Source: Porites lobata (lineage: Eukaryota; Cnidaria; Anthozoa; Scleractinia; Poritidae). Taken from it: 64,000 nucleotides of DNA. Shown piece by piece: positions 46,801-55,955 of the stretch. The notes under the pieces are model-generated. The model was given only the letters and a program-made list of their open reading frames with translations, searched no databases and was not told where the DNA came from. Numbering within the stretch: the first letter of the stretch is position 1; each line of letters starts with the position of its first letter. The translations under genes were made by a program, and so were the position numbers. The stretch is taken from NCBI GenBank assembly GCA_942486035.1, contig CALNXK010000106.1, forward strand, positions 1,242,501 to 1,306,500. Reading direction: 5' to 3'.

Positions 46801-49800
46801 ATAGGGGGCGGGAGAGGAAAAATGCAGAGGTTAGGAGTCTAAAAGGTCGGGAAGCGGGAGAAATAAGGGAAAATTCGCAACAGTAATAGTTAATATTTCG
46901 CAGTCAAAAATGGGATACAGAGAGGAAGCCAAGAATAAGGGCGGTAGCCGGAAATGCAAGGTGCGGGAGGCGGGAGGTTTAGAACCCCTGTTACCCCTCC
47001 CCTCCAGATGACTCGTGGCACAGCCATTTGAAAAGCATCTAACCTTACAGAGGTTGATTTCAGAAAACCTCGGCGATTTCTTCCCAGCAAAAGTTCAGGG
47101 GAACTGTTCCTTTCTCTAACGTGTCTTGCTTCTCTTCTACTTCAGTATGGTCAAATAGAGATAACAAATCACACAACAGGAGATTACAGCGTGCTACATT
47201 TCAAGCCGGGCGGCTGGTTTGGAAGAGAACTCAACAAAGTAGAAGGTTCCATCTTTTCTGTCGAGTAAGTTTAAGTGCTTGTTCAACTTGATGATACGTA
47301 TTTGGGCAAAAGACGGTAAAATGATAATCTCAGTGAAGTATTAAGAATTTTTTTAGACACACCCCCACCCCCACCCCCTATAATTTCAGGGGTCCAAAAG
47401 GCGACTTGAAAAGGTGAGCTTGGAGAACTGATCTGTAGTTTTGTCAATTTTTTTAAAGTACAGTAAAAACCTGCGAGTAAGAACCTGCATTTTTTTAGGT
47501 TAGCGTAAACAGGTTCTTACATAAATAGTAATTAACGCAAATTGAGGCTATGTAGGTTCTTATTTTCTGAAGGAAAATTTTACATACTAGCTAAGAGTAC
47601 TTGATCAGTGGTCTTCAGCTTATTCCTTATATAAAATCTGCATACCAATACATTTAAGTTAGAGGGATAAGGCACCTATGTCTCCAAAGACGTTTCTGGA
47701 TGTTGACTTATCTTATTTGCCCAAGTGTGGAGAATTTTTTTTATAGATTTTAGATTTTTCAAATTTTAGGCTTAACAGGTTCTTGTAATAGGTATAGACG
47801 GGGCCTAACTAGCAAATTTTTGCCTAACAGGCTCTTTCAAACCATGCAGGTTCTTACTCGCGAGTTTTTATTGTATACTATCAGGGACATAACATGTAAA
47901 GAGGCTATCACGACTGTATTATCAACACTCTGACTCCTCTCTTCTTGACCACAGCAAGCGAAAGCGGTTCATCTTGCGAGGAGACTGGACGAAGGGCATC
48001 CAATGTTTCACCGTCGATAAATTCACAAGGAAAGATTCCAAGAGAGAAAGCAAACGGCGGCGATCAGACGCAAGTGAAGGGAGCAGTAATTCCTCCGCAG
48101 TTTCTCTTAATAGTTTTAGTAGTGGAAGCAGTGACGGCAGTGTTACTGTGGATACTTCCACTCCCACGGATCTCTGGAGCTTTCAAGAGAGGCCAGCCCA
48201 TAGTAAACAGGTTAGCGGGGAGGAGGGGGTGTGTAGAGAGAAATGCCATTTTGTGAAGAGAGGGGTGGGTTTTGACAGTGAAAGAGTTGTGGCAGGTTTA
48301 CTGTGGGCAGTTTCTCCTTAGGGTCTCTGGAGCTTTCAGGAGAGGCCACCCCACAGTAAACAGGTTAGAGTGCGTGTGTGTGGGGGGAGGGGGAGGGAGG
48401 TAAAGATAGAAACGCTATTCGTCAATAGAGGGGTTGCGTTACCCCACGGATCTCTGCATGGAGCTTTCAAGAGAGTCCACCCATTGTTAACAAGTTAGTA
48501 GGGGGGGGGGGGGTGTAGATAGAAACGCCATTTCGTCAAGAGGGGGTGGGGAGTCGTTTCGTCGTTTAAAAGAGTTGCAGCAGTTTTAATGTGGACTGTG
48601 TACCCTCTCACTGGAGGTGTCATGGGAGACAAGCTGAAAACACCAGGCAGTGGGAGTTTTGCGGAAAAAAAAAACAGAGGGGAGGCCTGGGGGAAAAGAA
48701 CTCGATCTAGGCTCCTTGTGCACCCTAGTGATATTGGAGATTTCAGGTCGAGCCTTGTAGTACATGGGACTGTTTCTAACAATAGGCGGAGTTGTGTAGT
48801 GGGCGTAGTAGTCCGTGTTTAGTTTTTGTCTTTAGTAAACAAGATCAAAATTTGAATTCTCATTTGTTGCCCCCCATTTCATGAGGAGAAGGGGCCCATC
48901 TTTTTCATGTCCGTAATTCCGTCAGTTTAACGTTTTTAGTGAGGGGAATGCTTTAACAATCTTCCTACTTAAGCAGAAAAATACCACTCTTCCACTAGAG
49001 AAGTGATAGTATGCCTTTGCCTGTACGTCTGAGGGTCACGTGCCATATTTTATTTCGTTTAGATGTATAATTTCACTACCTACGCCATGCAGCTGAATGA
49101 ACTTCATGAAGACCAACAGCCCTTGGTAAGGCATACGTTAATCTATGAGAACGGACAGACAACTTACTTCAATCAGCAAAAGGGTTATTTCCGCGCGTAT
49201 GCATTTTCCTTAGCTTTATTCTGTAGCTCGAAATCACATGGAAAAGAGAGCTGCAAGACAACGCGCGTCGCCGCAATGGCGCCTCGCGCTTTCTCGCCTT
49301 CTTTCGCGTGCCGCTTGCCTATGACTTTTCGCGATATTCCCCCACATTGAGAGCTGACTCGCAGGGTACTGTTGCACTTGTGCATCATGCAAATAAAACT
49401 ACAGGAAAAGGAATCGAATATATCCTAGTTTTTGCCTTTTCAAAGGTACTGGGGAAGAAGGGTCTCTTGAAGGGATATTTACTGAATAGTGTTTTAAGAT
49501 GATGATGATGATGATGATGATTATTATTATTACTACTATTAAGCGTTTTCGTTTCAATCTTTTTTCACAGTTACCACCCACGGATTCAAGGCTCAGACCC
49601 GACTGTCGAGCACTGGAAAATGGGGACTTAGGTAAGTTGTTACAGAGGTAAAAATTGTACCCTGCTAAGAGAGGTTTCATTCCGGTGTGGTTTTTAAGTC
49701 GTTCTCGTCAATGCCATTCGCGAAAAACAAACCATTTTGCGAATAACAGCGACACGAACGACTCCACACGTGCTAATACCCATTCCTTCAAGAAACCTCT

Positions 49801-51118
49801 GTTCACAGCTTAGTAAGATTCCTCACTTCAGAAACTTTGGGAGTACGAGTACAAGCTTTGAGTGGAGTGGTTTCTAGGATCCTTGGGGTGGACAAGCGTT
49901 AGTTATGATTGGTCGATGGTATCCAAGGCAACTATTAACCAATCATTGCGGGCGACAAGAGGAGCCCTTAATGCTAATCTCCAGGTTGTTATTACGCATG
50001 CGTCGAATGTATGTAGCCATCATTCGTTTGGACGTTCACTAAGAATGAATGGAATGCGCAGAATGCAATTTGATCATGCGCGTTTGGACTTTCTACCCTC
50101 GTAAACTGATCACTGGCTTTTTGACCATCTGTCATGTAAAACTTACGCAAAGCTCAGCGTTGGAGCAAAAGCGTTTTTACCTTCGATCGTTGTCGCCGTC
50201 TTCCCTAACCGTTGGTTACTACTAGTAAGTAGGGATTATTCACTCTAACAGTCCCAGAAATCGTTGTGCCGGAAGCTTGTACCCATTCCCCCATATAGTT
50301 TCTGGAGTGGGGAGTTGTAAAGAAAGTAACGTTTGGGAACTTCCGTAAGCGGATATGGTGGGCTCGTTATAACGCGATGGTCAGATCAGTTAACGTAGTT
50401 GAAGAGTAACTTGAAAAGAAAAAAAAAATTGTTTGTGGTAATCCTGGATAAGCGTTATCCATATTGATTGTTGTTTTATATCCACAGATAAAGCTACTCA
50501 AGAAAAAATTCGAGTTGAAGAGAAGCAACGTGCTGCTAAAAGAGAAAGACAAAAGAAAAATGAGCGCTGGATCCCAAGGTAATAGTTCGTTCCTTTTTTT
50601 CTTTAACTCTTCTGTTGCCGGAGTCGATTTAGGGTCTTACCACTCAACTGAAACCTCGGCAACAGTTCTTTTACGTGGTAAAATTTGTTTTAAACTCGGT
50701 AATTTTGATGCTTGGGCATTGTGGGGCCATCTGGCGGAAAATTCCTTAATTCTTAGCGGAAAATCAAATAGTACAAGAGCTCGGTGTACTCTTTCTGACA
50801 CTGTGGGTCTTGTTTTGTTTGTCCCATAACATACGGATTCGTACGCAGTCCTCTTGCACATGCAATTTGCCTATGAAAAGAGGGGTTGCCAAGAGCTTCG
50901 TTGCTCCAGACTTCCTGCAAAGCTTCCTTGAACTCATGTGCCAACCAGCAATGCTTGTATTACGCATGTAAACCTGCTTTATCATCATTCAGCACTGTAC
51001 CTTGTTTTTTTCTAGATGGTTTAAAGAGGACATGAATCCTTACACCAGTCAGATGGACTGGCTTTTCACTGGAACCTACTGGAACAGGGATTGGAAATCA
51101 TGTCCGGATATCTTTTAA
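27458..51118 (+). CDS. OSBPL1A: Oxysterol-binding protein-related protein 1 (ORP1L type), complete, 31 exons
   Basis: Exons: 27458-27538, 29377-29437, 30386-30471, 31669-31743, 32500-32611, 33279-33364, 33555-33631, 34320-34387, 34861-34928, 35097-35141, 35684-35757, 36175-36238, 37138-37242, 37709-37834, 39443-39545, 40158-40264, 40701-40814, 42321-42769, 43160-43235, 43698-43722, 44043-44152, 45039-45136, 45230-45263, 45644-45786, 46690-46768, 47146-47264, 47955-48210, 49063-49125, 49571-49631, 50488-50578, 51016-51118. They total 3159 nt, 1052 aa, with all phases and GT-AG sites agreeing. Order: ankyrin repeats (about 40-238), PH (about 245-350), coiled coil (about 370-484), FFAT (500-504), ORD (about 640-1052) with EQVSHHPP at 747-754. 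Vertebrate ORP1L (950 aa) has this layout: ankyrins bind Rab7 on late endosomes, FFAT binds ER VAP, and the ORD carries sterol and PI4P. Extra length lies in exons 18 and 27. Confidence 0.95.
28396..28640. mobile_element. MITE in OSBPL1A intron 1
   Basis: Inverted ends gatggtgaga (28396) and tctcaccatc (28631), with further mirror motifs 'ttgcagaatgccga' and 'ggcattcagcattctgcaa' and 'gtgattagggtt' / 'aaccctaatcac'. About 245 bp, no coding capacity. Confidence 0.6.
28735..29215. mobile_element. Dispersed MITE family 'ttgattggcttagagcagtg', copy 1
   Basis: It shares 'ctgcaatttgattggctta' and 'gagcagtggtattt' with copies at 32950-33200 and 53545-53760. It ends with 'gccaaatatcactacaaatc' like the second copy. 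It is interrupted by a 180-bp element at 28906-29085. Confidence 0.6.
28906..29085. mobile_element. Nested 180-bp hAT-like MITE
   Basis: Perfect 15-bp terminal inverted repeats cagggttctcaatag and ctattgagaaccctg. It is flanked by gtgata at 28900-28905 and 29086-29091, a target duplication of at least 6 bp. CAGGG termini are common among hAT elements. It is inserted inside the older repeat at 28735-29215. Confidence 0.7.
32170..32347. mobile_element. hAT-like MITE in OSBPL1A intron 4
   Basis: Ends cagggttgtcattaag and cttagtgacaaccctg are inverted copies, flanked by gatat on both sides. Internal 'cccccggctac' and 'ccccgcctac' motifs recur in a degenerate copy at about 36459-36612 in intron 12. 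Confidence 0.65.
32950..33200. mobile_element. Dispersed MITE family, copy 2
   Basis: Starts 'actattacatgagaaatttc', contains 'gagcagtggtattt' and ends 'aatatcactacaaatcatgc', matching the family copy at 28735-29215. It lies just before OSBPL1A exon 6. Confidence 0.6.
33790..33906. mobile_element. Foldback element in OSBPL1A intron 7
   Basis: Two arms of about 46 bp, starting ggttcaattttatccttgg and ending with its mirror ccaaggataaaattgaacc, pair almost perfectly around a short loop. The transcript would form a stable hairpin in the intron. Confidence 0.75.
35775..36105. mobile_element. MITE with internal palindrome in OSBPL1A intron 11
   Basis: Internal arms 'gaagatatgaattttatttt' and 'aaaataaaattcatatcttc' with 'aaacaatattttac' and 'gtaaaatattgtttt' surround a short centre. 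The outer part has the repeated 'acgagtg / ccactcg' motifs. No coding capacity. Confidence 0.6.
36785..36983 (+). mobile_element. tRNA-derived SINE
   Basis: The head has a polymerase III A box (about 36786-36803, ggattaactcggtcagta) and B box (about 36834-36844, ggtttgattcc). The anticodon region ttgactgcaga resembles tRNA-Cys. A non-tRNA body follows (tactcaggatcttaaaataa, ggctcggatgaccatgtaaa) and it ends with 'gtaggagac'. Located in OSBPL1A intron 12, same strand. It is too diverged in the acceptor stem to be a functional tRNA. Confidence 0.75.
37896..38106. mobile_element. MITE with 'ggggcccgtttctcgaaagt' termini
   Basis: The left end ggggcccgtttctcgaaagt is mirrored by the right end actttcgagaaacgggcccc. 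211 bp, no coding capacity. It abuts the next MITE. Confidence 0.7.
38108..38245. mobile_element. MITE with 'ggccccggttgtt' termini
   Basis: Left end ggccccggttgttttaacgt and right end acgtttgaacaaccggggcc are inverted copies, with 'gttggatagcgctat' mirrored inside. Related diverged copies occur near 7290-7350 (gttgttcaaacgttggatat) and 32790-32900 (ctatccaccggataaatc). Confidence 0.7.
38897..39211. mobile_element. MITE with 'taaaattccgaaaataagc' termini
   Basis: taaaattccgaaaataagc (38898-38916) is mirrored by gcttattttcggaatttta (39191-39209). The interior is rich in 'ggggcttat' repeats. It lies in OSBPL1A intron 14. Confidence 0.65.
41070..41870 (+). mobile_element. LINE (CR1/L2-like) ORF2 C-terminal fragment
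   Basis: Interrupted plus-strand frames encode LPFVDHVVNFASAFYYL, RLVHTFITSRLDYCNGLLYD, QIKKLQRV, then LRTKKTLGDRALSMAAPF, LWNSLPLPIR and SIDSFKRSVKT. This is the usual C-terminal region of CR1/L2/Jockey-type reverse transcriptases (SRLDYCNxLL; LGDRAFSxAAPxLWNxLP). Frameshifts at about 41460-41640 kill it. It is carried in OSBPL1A intron 17 in the sense direction. Confidence 0.8.
42321..42769 (+). other. OSBPL1A: OSBPL1A exon 18: FFAT motif exon
   Basis: The largest exon (449 nt). Near its start NEEFFDARSD contains EFFDA (residues 500-504), the core FFAT motif that binds the MSP domain of ER VAP proteins, with Asp/Glu just upstream. A very acidic run follows (LLSDDDSDDGDDY), then a Ser-rich low-complexity region (RLSLMRSTSDTDIASKSD; SASSDMEQ) with many possible phosphosites. 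Only the FFAT part and its immediate flanks are expected to be conserved; the rest looks lineage-specific. Confidence 0.85.
44412..44655. repeat. 100-bp tandem repeat, about 2.4 units
   Basis: ggtaacacca occurs at 44412, 44512 and 44612, an exact 100-bp period. The units (…gtaccatgtgaaagtactgc… gaggtttcatttgaatggt) are more than 90% alike by eye. It lies in OSBPL1A intron 21. Confidence 0.85.
44881..44958 (-). mobile_element. tRNA-like SINE head or decayed tRNA
   Basis: Minus-strand B box gggttcgaacccc (44892-44904) and A box tagttcacttggttaggg (44931-44948) are well formed. The acceptor ends do not pair and the anticodon arm is poor, so a working tRNA is unlikely. It follows the 100-bp repeat and both may belong to one composite retroelement. 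Confidence 0.5.
47461..47873. mobile_element. Tc1/mariner-like MITE, 413 bp
   Basis: Left end cagtaaaaacctgcgagtaa and right end ttactcgcgagtttttattg are inverted repeats continuing into 'gaacctgca'. It is flanked by TA on both sides (47459-47460, 47874-47875). It sits in OSBPL1A intron 26, ending about 80 bp before exon 27. Confidence 0.75.
48160..48560 (+). repeat. OSBPL1A: Tandem duplication of the exon 27 3' end
   Basis: The block tctctggagctttcaagaga ... agtaaacag plus following G-rich DNA recurs three times: in exon 27 (48171), at 48324 and at 48451 (units of about 153 and 127 bp). The second copy keeps a donor (cag|gttaga) and gains a pyrimidine-rich acceptor (tttctccttag). The third has lost its donor (aag|ttagta). 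Confidence 0.8.
48322..48363 (+). CDS. OSBPL1A: Candidate 42-nt cassette exon of OSBPL1A
   Basis: Between acceptor tttctccttag and donor gttaga lies a 42-nt open stretch encoding GLWSFQERPPHSKQ. It repeats the last 14 residues of exon 27 (DLWSFQERPAHSKQ) with two changes. Exon 27 ends in phase 0 and exon 28 starts in phase 0, so inclusion would keep the frame and add 14 residues. Whether it is used is unknown; it is not in the 1052-aa model. Confidence 0.4.
49495..49540. repeat. (GAT)n/(TTA)n microsatellite
   Basis: Seven gatgat-type units followed by att/act units just upstream of OSBPL1A exon 29. It resembles a LINE 3' tail. Confidence 0.7.
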
Positions 51119-51649
51119 AGTTTTTGTTCTTAGTCTTTAACAAATTAGCAAAATGTCCTGCCTGTGAGTTCGTCTGAGAAAAAGGTCTCTGCCGGTCAGT
51201 TTCGACCAGAACGAATAGTGGGGATCTAATTAGCTCTGAACAATGATTTACTAGATTTGACTGAATCGCAGGTTAGACTAGGCTCAGTCTCCAGCTGGGG
51301 GTGTCTCGATTCCCCTCATCAATAACTGGCGCATCGAGACACCCACGTGTGAGATTAGACCAGTGCAAACAGTACAAGATTTCATTAAGGTCCTGCCAGG
51401 GCGAAATTCGACAAGCTACATGGCACCAAAAAGCAACTAAACCTCGTAAAATGAAATCATAACAATCTTCCTGCGATTTCTCTCCATTTACGACGACGAT
51501 GATGAAATATTCACATAAGACGGAGGGAACTCGGTACACCTCCCCTGACAGGACCTCTTGGGTGTCTGCACTTTGTACTAAGTCTCATTTTATTTTTCTA
51601 CCAGATCACAACTCATTAACAGAAATCTTTCCTAGTATGATCAATTGAC
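51119..51649. other. OSBPL1A: OSBPL1A 3' flank
   Basis: No AATAAA occurs in the first 500 bp after the stop; the 3' UTR end is not identified. A small hairpin (gtgtctcgat ... atcgagacac) lies at about 51299-51342. No gene seen. Confidence 0.35.
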
Positions 51650-52499
51650 TATTCCCATTTTATTCTGCGGGTGATGAGAGGGCCAGGAAGCAAAATAATT
51701 ATTAGGAGACCTTGCGATCTGACCTCAGCAGGGGAGACTGCATCACTAATCTGCAGCTCAATTACAGATGGCCCTGTCACCTTTCTTTGCGCAAGAATTA
51801 AACTTGCTTTATCCGACCGACGTTTTGCAGCGCACTTGGTAACAGGTTTTCCCTTCCCACTGGAAAAATCAGGAAATTTTTTCAATGGATTTTTGAAAAT
51901 TAAGTTTCCCATACCTTGTCCACCTAATATTTCAGACTCATATATGCAACATATCTTTTGCGCAGGTCGAGTTCTTCATCGGAAAACATAATTTTCAAGC
52001 GTTATCTTAGTCGTATCTCTTCAGGAAGACTGCGATTCAATTGACTAGTTAGTGGTTTCCATAGGCAACTGTATATTAACCGACCACAACTTTTATTTGT
52101 CGCGCTATCGATCCCAGAAATCTTAGTGCCAACATTGTGGCGTAGTCTCTCCCGATTTACTTCCGGAAAGGCAAATTACTTTGTTACTGTGAGAATTTTT
52201 CCTTTTTTTTTTTTAAGCCGATGCAGCAGCACAGTGAAATCCCACTTTTCTTAACCCTCCTGGGAAAAGAGATATTTGTTCGAATTATCAAAAGCTTCGA
52301 AATACTAGGGGTAAAATAAGGCTACTGCATTTAATAAGTATGCACAACATCCGGGTTGAGACCAGGTGGAATTCTTCAGGGGTAAGTTATAAAGGTTTTG
52401 TGACTCGACAGGGGTAAATGCAACATCATGGAATTTCCCAGGGGTAAGAAGAAAAGGTAAATACTTATCCCGGGGGTGAAGCTACTGGATCATAATTGA

Positions 52500-52616
52500 A
52501 CGTTTCTGGGAAATTGCCCACCTACCCCTCCCCTAAGTCAACATTTTGCCCAAAATGAAAAGTAAGTATTAATGTTGGCTTAGGGGCGGGGTAGGTGGGC
52601 AGTTTCCCAGAAACGT
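52500..52616. mobile_element. Foldback MITE with 'acgtttctggg' ends
   Basis: acgtttctgggaaattgccc and gggcagtttcccagaaacgt are inverted arms around a short spacer. The paralogous position in the right block (about 62165) lacks it. Confidence 0.75.
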
Positions 52617-52861
52617 ATAACGATCTCAGCTATTAAATGCAATAGCCTATTGTAGTGTTAGACTGGGGAAAGGAAGGCAAAGGAGGTCACCGTTGCCGTT
52701 GTCAGATCTTAAGGTTCTGGTATAAATTTGATCGCTTTCATATCTGAATGATATCGACGGCATAGTTTTACATGGAATATCTAAAATATTTAAATTTAAA
52801 GACTTAACATTTGGTCGAGTCCCAGTTATGTCTTGGATTGCAAATTGAGTACTAACGTTTG

Positions 52862-53056
52862 TTAGTAAAATCCAACTAGTGGTCTATTGTCAATGCTGCG
52901 TTCTGATTGGTTGAGATGCTACTAGGCTATATGTTATAGCCCACTAGTAGCGAAAAGCGCCGGATTTTTGGCGGCCAAAAGGGATTAAAGTCTTACTTTA
53001 ACCAGCTAAAGTTGTTTTGTCTCGATATTTTCGACCAACTTGTTGGATTTTACTAA
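52862..53056. mobile_element. MITE with 'ttagtaaaatccaac' ends
   Basis: Perfect 15-bp inverted termini at 52862-52876 and 53042-53056. It is followed at 53084-53136 by a separate near-perfect palindrome (ctgagtcaatagcc / ggctattgactcag). Confidence 0.7.
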
Positions 53057-53544
53057 AACAGTTATTCCCCTCGCCCTCATGGCCTCTGAGTCAATAGCCC
53101 ATGAGGCCTTCGGCCTCATTGGCTATTGACTCAGAGCCCATTCGGACTCGAGGAATAATTGTCAATTAACTCTGAAGTAGTTAGTACGGTAATTCCTCAA
53201 CCCCTTAAACCCTGAAAGTGACCAACAGCAATTTTCTCCTGACGATATCAATATGTCATTAAAAAAAAGGTTATGAGAATTTAAAAATGATCACTAACTA
53301 ATTCTCTCAACTAACTGCTCAAAGTAAGTATGGAGATAAGTGTGGAGAATTTGTTAGCTGGTATCGGGGCTCAAAGAGTTGAACAGAACAAATGGCACTA
53401 AATCAACTTGTCTGTAAATACTTCTTCGTTTATTTTTAGAGCCGTTTTTGTTGAATGACGCAACACCAAACCAAAGCAATTGCTGTGGCCAATCACGGTG
53501 CACGCAATTGCCCGCGTTCGATATATCAAAAATTCTAACATTCA

Positions 53545-53760
53545 TACTACTACAGGAGAAATTTCTGCAATTTGATTGGCTTAGAGCAGTGGTATTTCAG
53601 CTTAATATGAAATACCTACACGTGAAAATTACAAACCTTTTGCGGGTAGTAGTATAAACAAATAATAGCAGGAAATAAATAACCACTCGGATTTGTAAAA
53701 TTTCAAAATTTGGCGTAAACAATTTTGAAATATCACGTGATTTATTCAAAAATTTCTATA
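53545..53760. mobile_element. Dispersed MITE family, copy 3
   Basis: Shares 'tttctgcaatttgattggct', 'gagcagtggtatttcagctt' and 'ttttgcgggtagtagtataa' with the copy at 28735. Confidence 0.6.
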
Positions 53761-55320
53761 AAATGACGTACGTATTGGTGTCCCAAAACAATGAAATTTT
53801 GGTGAAATATCAGTCCTGTGGGAGTTGAGTTCTTTCATGCAAAAATCTTTTGTTTCAATAAAAATCATTCTGAGTGAAACCTATATTACCTATACGAATT
53901 CGAAGTTTTAGGGTCCAAATTGCAAATTTTTCACGACTCTACTGTCTCGCAATTCCCAGAAGAGACTTACCAGAAAGCCTCGGAGTCATGTTAGAATTTT
54001 AATATATCGAACGTGGGCTATGTAATTACCCAATCAGACCCCGAGGCAAGCGCATGTGAAGAAAGTACACTTTGGTTTTGTTGTTTCCCGATTGGTCCAG
54101 AAGGTGGCACGATTTCCTCAGCCAATCACAAAGCAAAACTAAAGCAATCGACAATTCAAAATTTTATATTGTCCTTCAATAAAGGTGCAGCATTGGGTCC
54201 AGTAGTTTATGCAATGCTTACAGAAGTATATTAGCTATCATTAGGATCAATTTTTATGATTTCCGGCAAGACCCGGTCTGAGTCATTTGTGTTGTCTCAG
54301 TGCATAAGACTAGCCTTTTTCCACTAGCCTATGGTAAACACATTTATTCACCAGTATGAAAGGGGCATCTTTTCTTGTTAGTCCTATACCATTGAGCTTT
54401 TACTAGGGTATCGCTAGTGGGCTTAAGGTTTTTTTGTAGTACGTTAAGATAGGAGAAGTAGGAATATTTGTATTTTTTTTCGTTGTTAGTTTTTAAGTTG
54501 ACGTATTGGGTGAATTATGGGGATCTTAGGTTTTCTTTTTATAGACAGCAGTTGACAGTTGGTTTGCTGATTAGTAAGACCTGGAGCGAATCTGTTGCGA
54601 GAGACGGTTGTAAGTAATCTGACTGAGAAAATAAAGACAAAGTTTTGAATGCAAGTGTTTTTGTTTTGTTTTGTTGACTAAATACTATAATATTTTCTTA
54701 AATAAACTACTCCCTGAACGGTACTTTGTATGTTCGATGCGCCTTCTGAACTTTAAAGCTGCCAATTTACAAAGCAAAATTATGGATCGTTTTCACTCAC
54801 GTGATCAGTGGCTATGCAAATTTCTCGGAACAATGGAAAGGTTCTACATGAGAAAAGAGTTCAATTCCCACTGGAATTTCTTGGTCACCAAGTAGGCCGC
54901 CGTTTCACAGTTTTGCACACCAAGAGGATAATTGCACATTGACGAACTTTTACTACGACCACCAGAATCCTTCAGTTTGTTGTCCTCTTGTGCAAATTAG
55001 TGCTATCAGGTTCTTTTTAAACCTTAGTGCGATGGACAAGTTTGAATAAGAAAGCAAAAACGAAATAAATTCTGGTAGTTGTGGTGAAATGTCGTGGTCG
55101 TGAAAGTGACCTATTCGTCGTGCGAGAAAGGAACTGGAGCCGAAATGCGCCCCGCAATTGTTTGTGGGATCGTTACTGGAGACACGCCGGTCAGCTATTG
55201 GCCAATATTTTTCCCGTCCCTATTAACAGTTCCAAAAGTCTTTGCGAACCTGGCCAAAATTCCTTATCGTTTCTTAAGTGGCGATTATGCTGCCATGACG
55301 TCATATGAAAACGATCCTTT

Positions 55321-55955
55321 TTTCAATATCAGTTTTTCATGGTTGTGATTCCGATTACTGGGAATGGCAATAGTTAAGGGTGAGCAAAATCCGACACACC
55401 CTAGATGTTCCTTCCCGGTGCATGGAAACAGAAGGTTTGTCTCCCCACTAATTTATGAAAAACCCGCAATTAGTTTTATGTAGATGCCTTAATTCGGTCA
55501 CAAGTTTTAGTTCAGTTAAGTTTAAGACTTCTCGAGAGAAAACAATAATTAGAACCAGGATGCCTACCCGATTGAAAACGAATGTACAGAGTACGTTGTT
55601 TTCTTTATGGATGAACAATAGTAATGTTTACCATCTGCCATTTTTCTTTTGCAAATTTTTCCTACACAATTCGTGAAACTGATGCTACCATTCCAACTGA
55701 CGAGTATGTTGTCGTCTTAGATACAAAACCTTTTAGACCAAAGAATGCAGTTAAGAACTAAGCTTTTAGGATCTTTAAGTTCTAATTTGATAGCTATATG
55801 AATCGGCTGGTGAAAAATTGCATCTTCAAAAAGTATCAAGAGGAACCCATGTGAAAAAGTAAGAGCTTAGGGATACCTATATGCGATACGGAACGACTAA
55901 ATACCTTTGCTTTCTAGAAGTCCCTTGAATTCAAATGTGTTTCTGTTTAATGTAC
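55321..55955. other. Intergenic, nothing recognised
   Basis: Between the left duplication block and a LINE fragment. Short open frames have no identifiable features. Confidence 0.3.

Larger units (their letters stand above)
43160..51118 (+). other. OSBPL1A: OSBPL1A exons 19-31: ORD lipid-transfer domain
   Basis: The domain starts LPVAMLSRNEFSVWTVLRQC (exon 19, lid/helix), then ITMPVIFNEPLTFLQR (20-21), KPFNPLLGETYELVR (22), EDLGFKLIAEQ-VSHHPPVSA (23/24, the ORP signature, split by an intron after EQ), KLKFWGKGVEIQPKG (24), YTWNNVNSCVHNIIVGQLWI (25), KPGGWFGRELNKVEG (26). The C-terminal part is MYNFTTYAMQLNEL (28), DSRLRPDCRALENGD (29), EEKQRAAKRERQ (30) and WLFTGTYWNRDW (31). HH and surrounding residues bind the PI4P headgroup in the family. 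Exon 27 inserts a Ser-rich basic stretch. Confidence 0.92.
51650..55320. repeat. Segmental duplication block, left copy
   Basis: Direct-orientation paralog of 61390-63780. Matching landmarks: 'gaggctgcgtcactaat' against 'gagactgcatcactaat', 'tcttcatcggaaaacat', 'gggtaagaagaaaaggtaaa', 'caaaccaaagcaattgctgt', 'acagcagttgacagttggtt', 'aaactaccccctg' against 'aaactactccctg', and 'cctatt(aa)cagtcccaaaagtc'-type sequence. This copy carries extra MITEs (52500-52616, 52862-53056, 53545-53760) absent from the right copy. No intact gene inside. Confidence 0.75.

Noticed and set aside
49862..50104. 80-codon plus-strand open frame in OSBPL1A intron 29
   Set aside because: No domain; the DNA resembles repeat sequence also seen near 52030 and 61790.
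54013..55348. Several plus-strand open frames in the left duplication block
   Set aside because: Frames are not preserved between the two duplicated blocks, so they are not under coding constraint.
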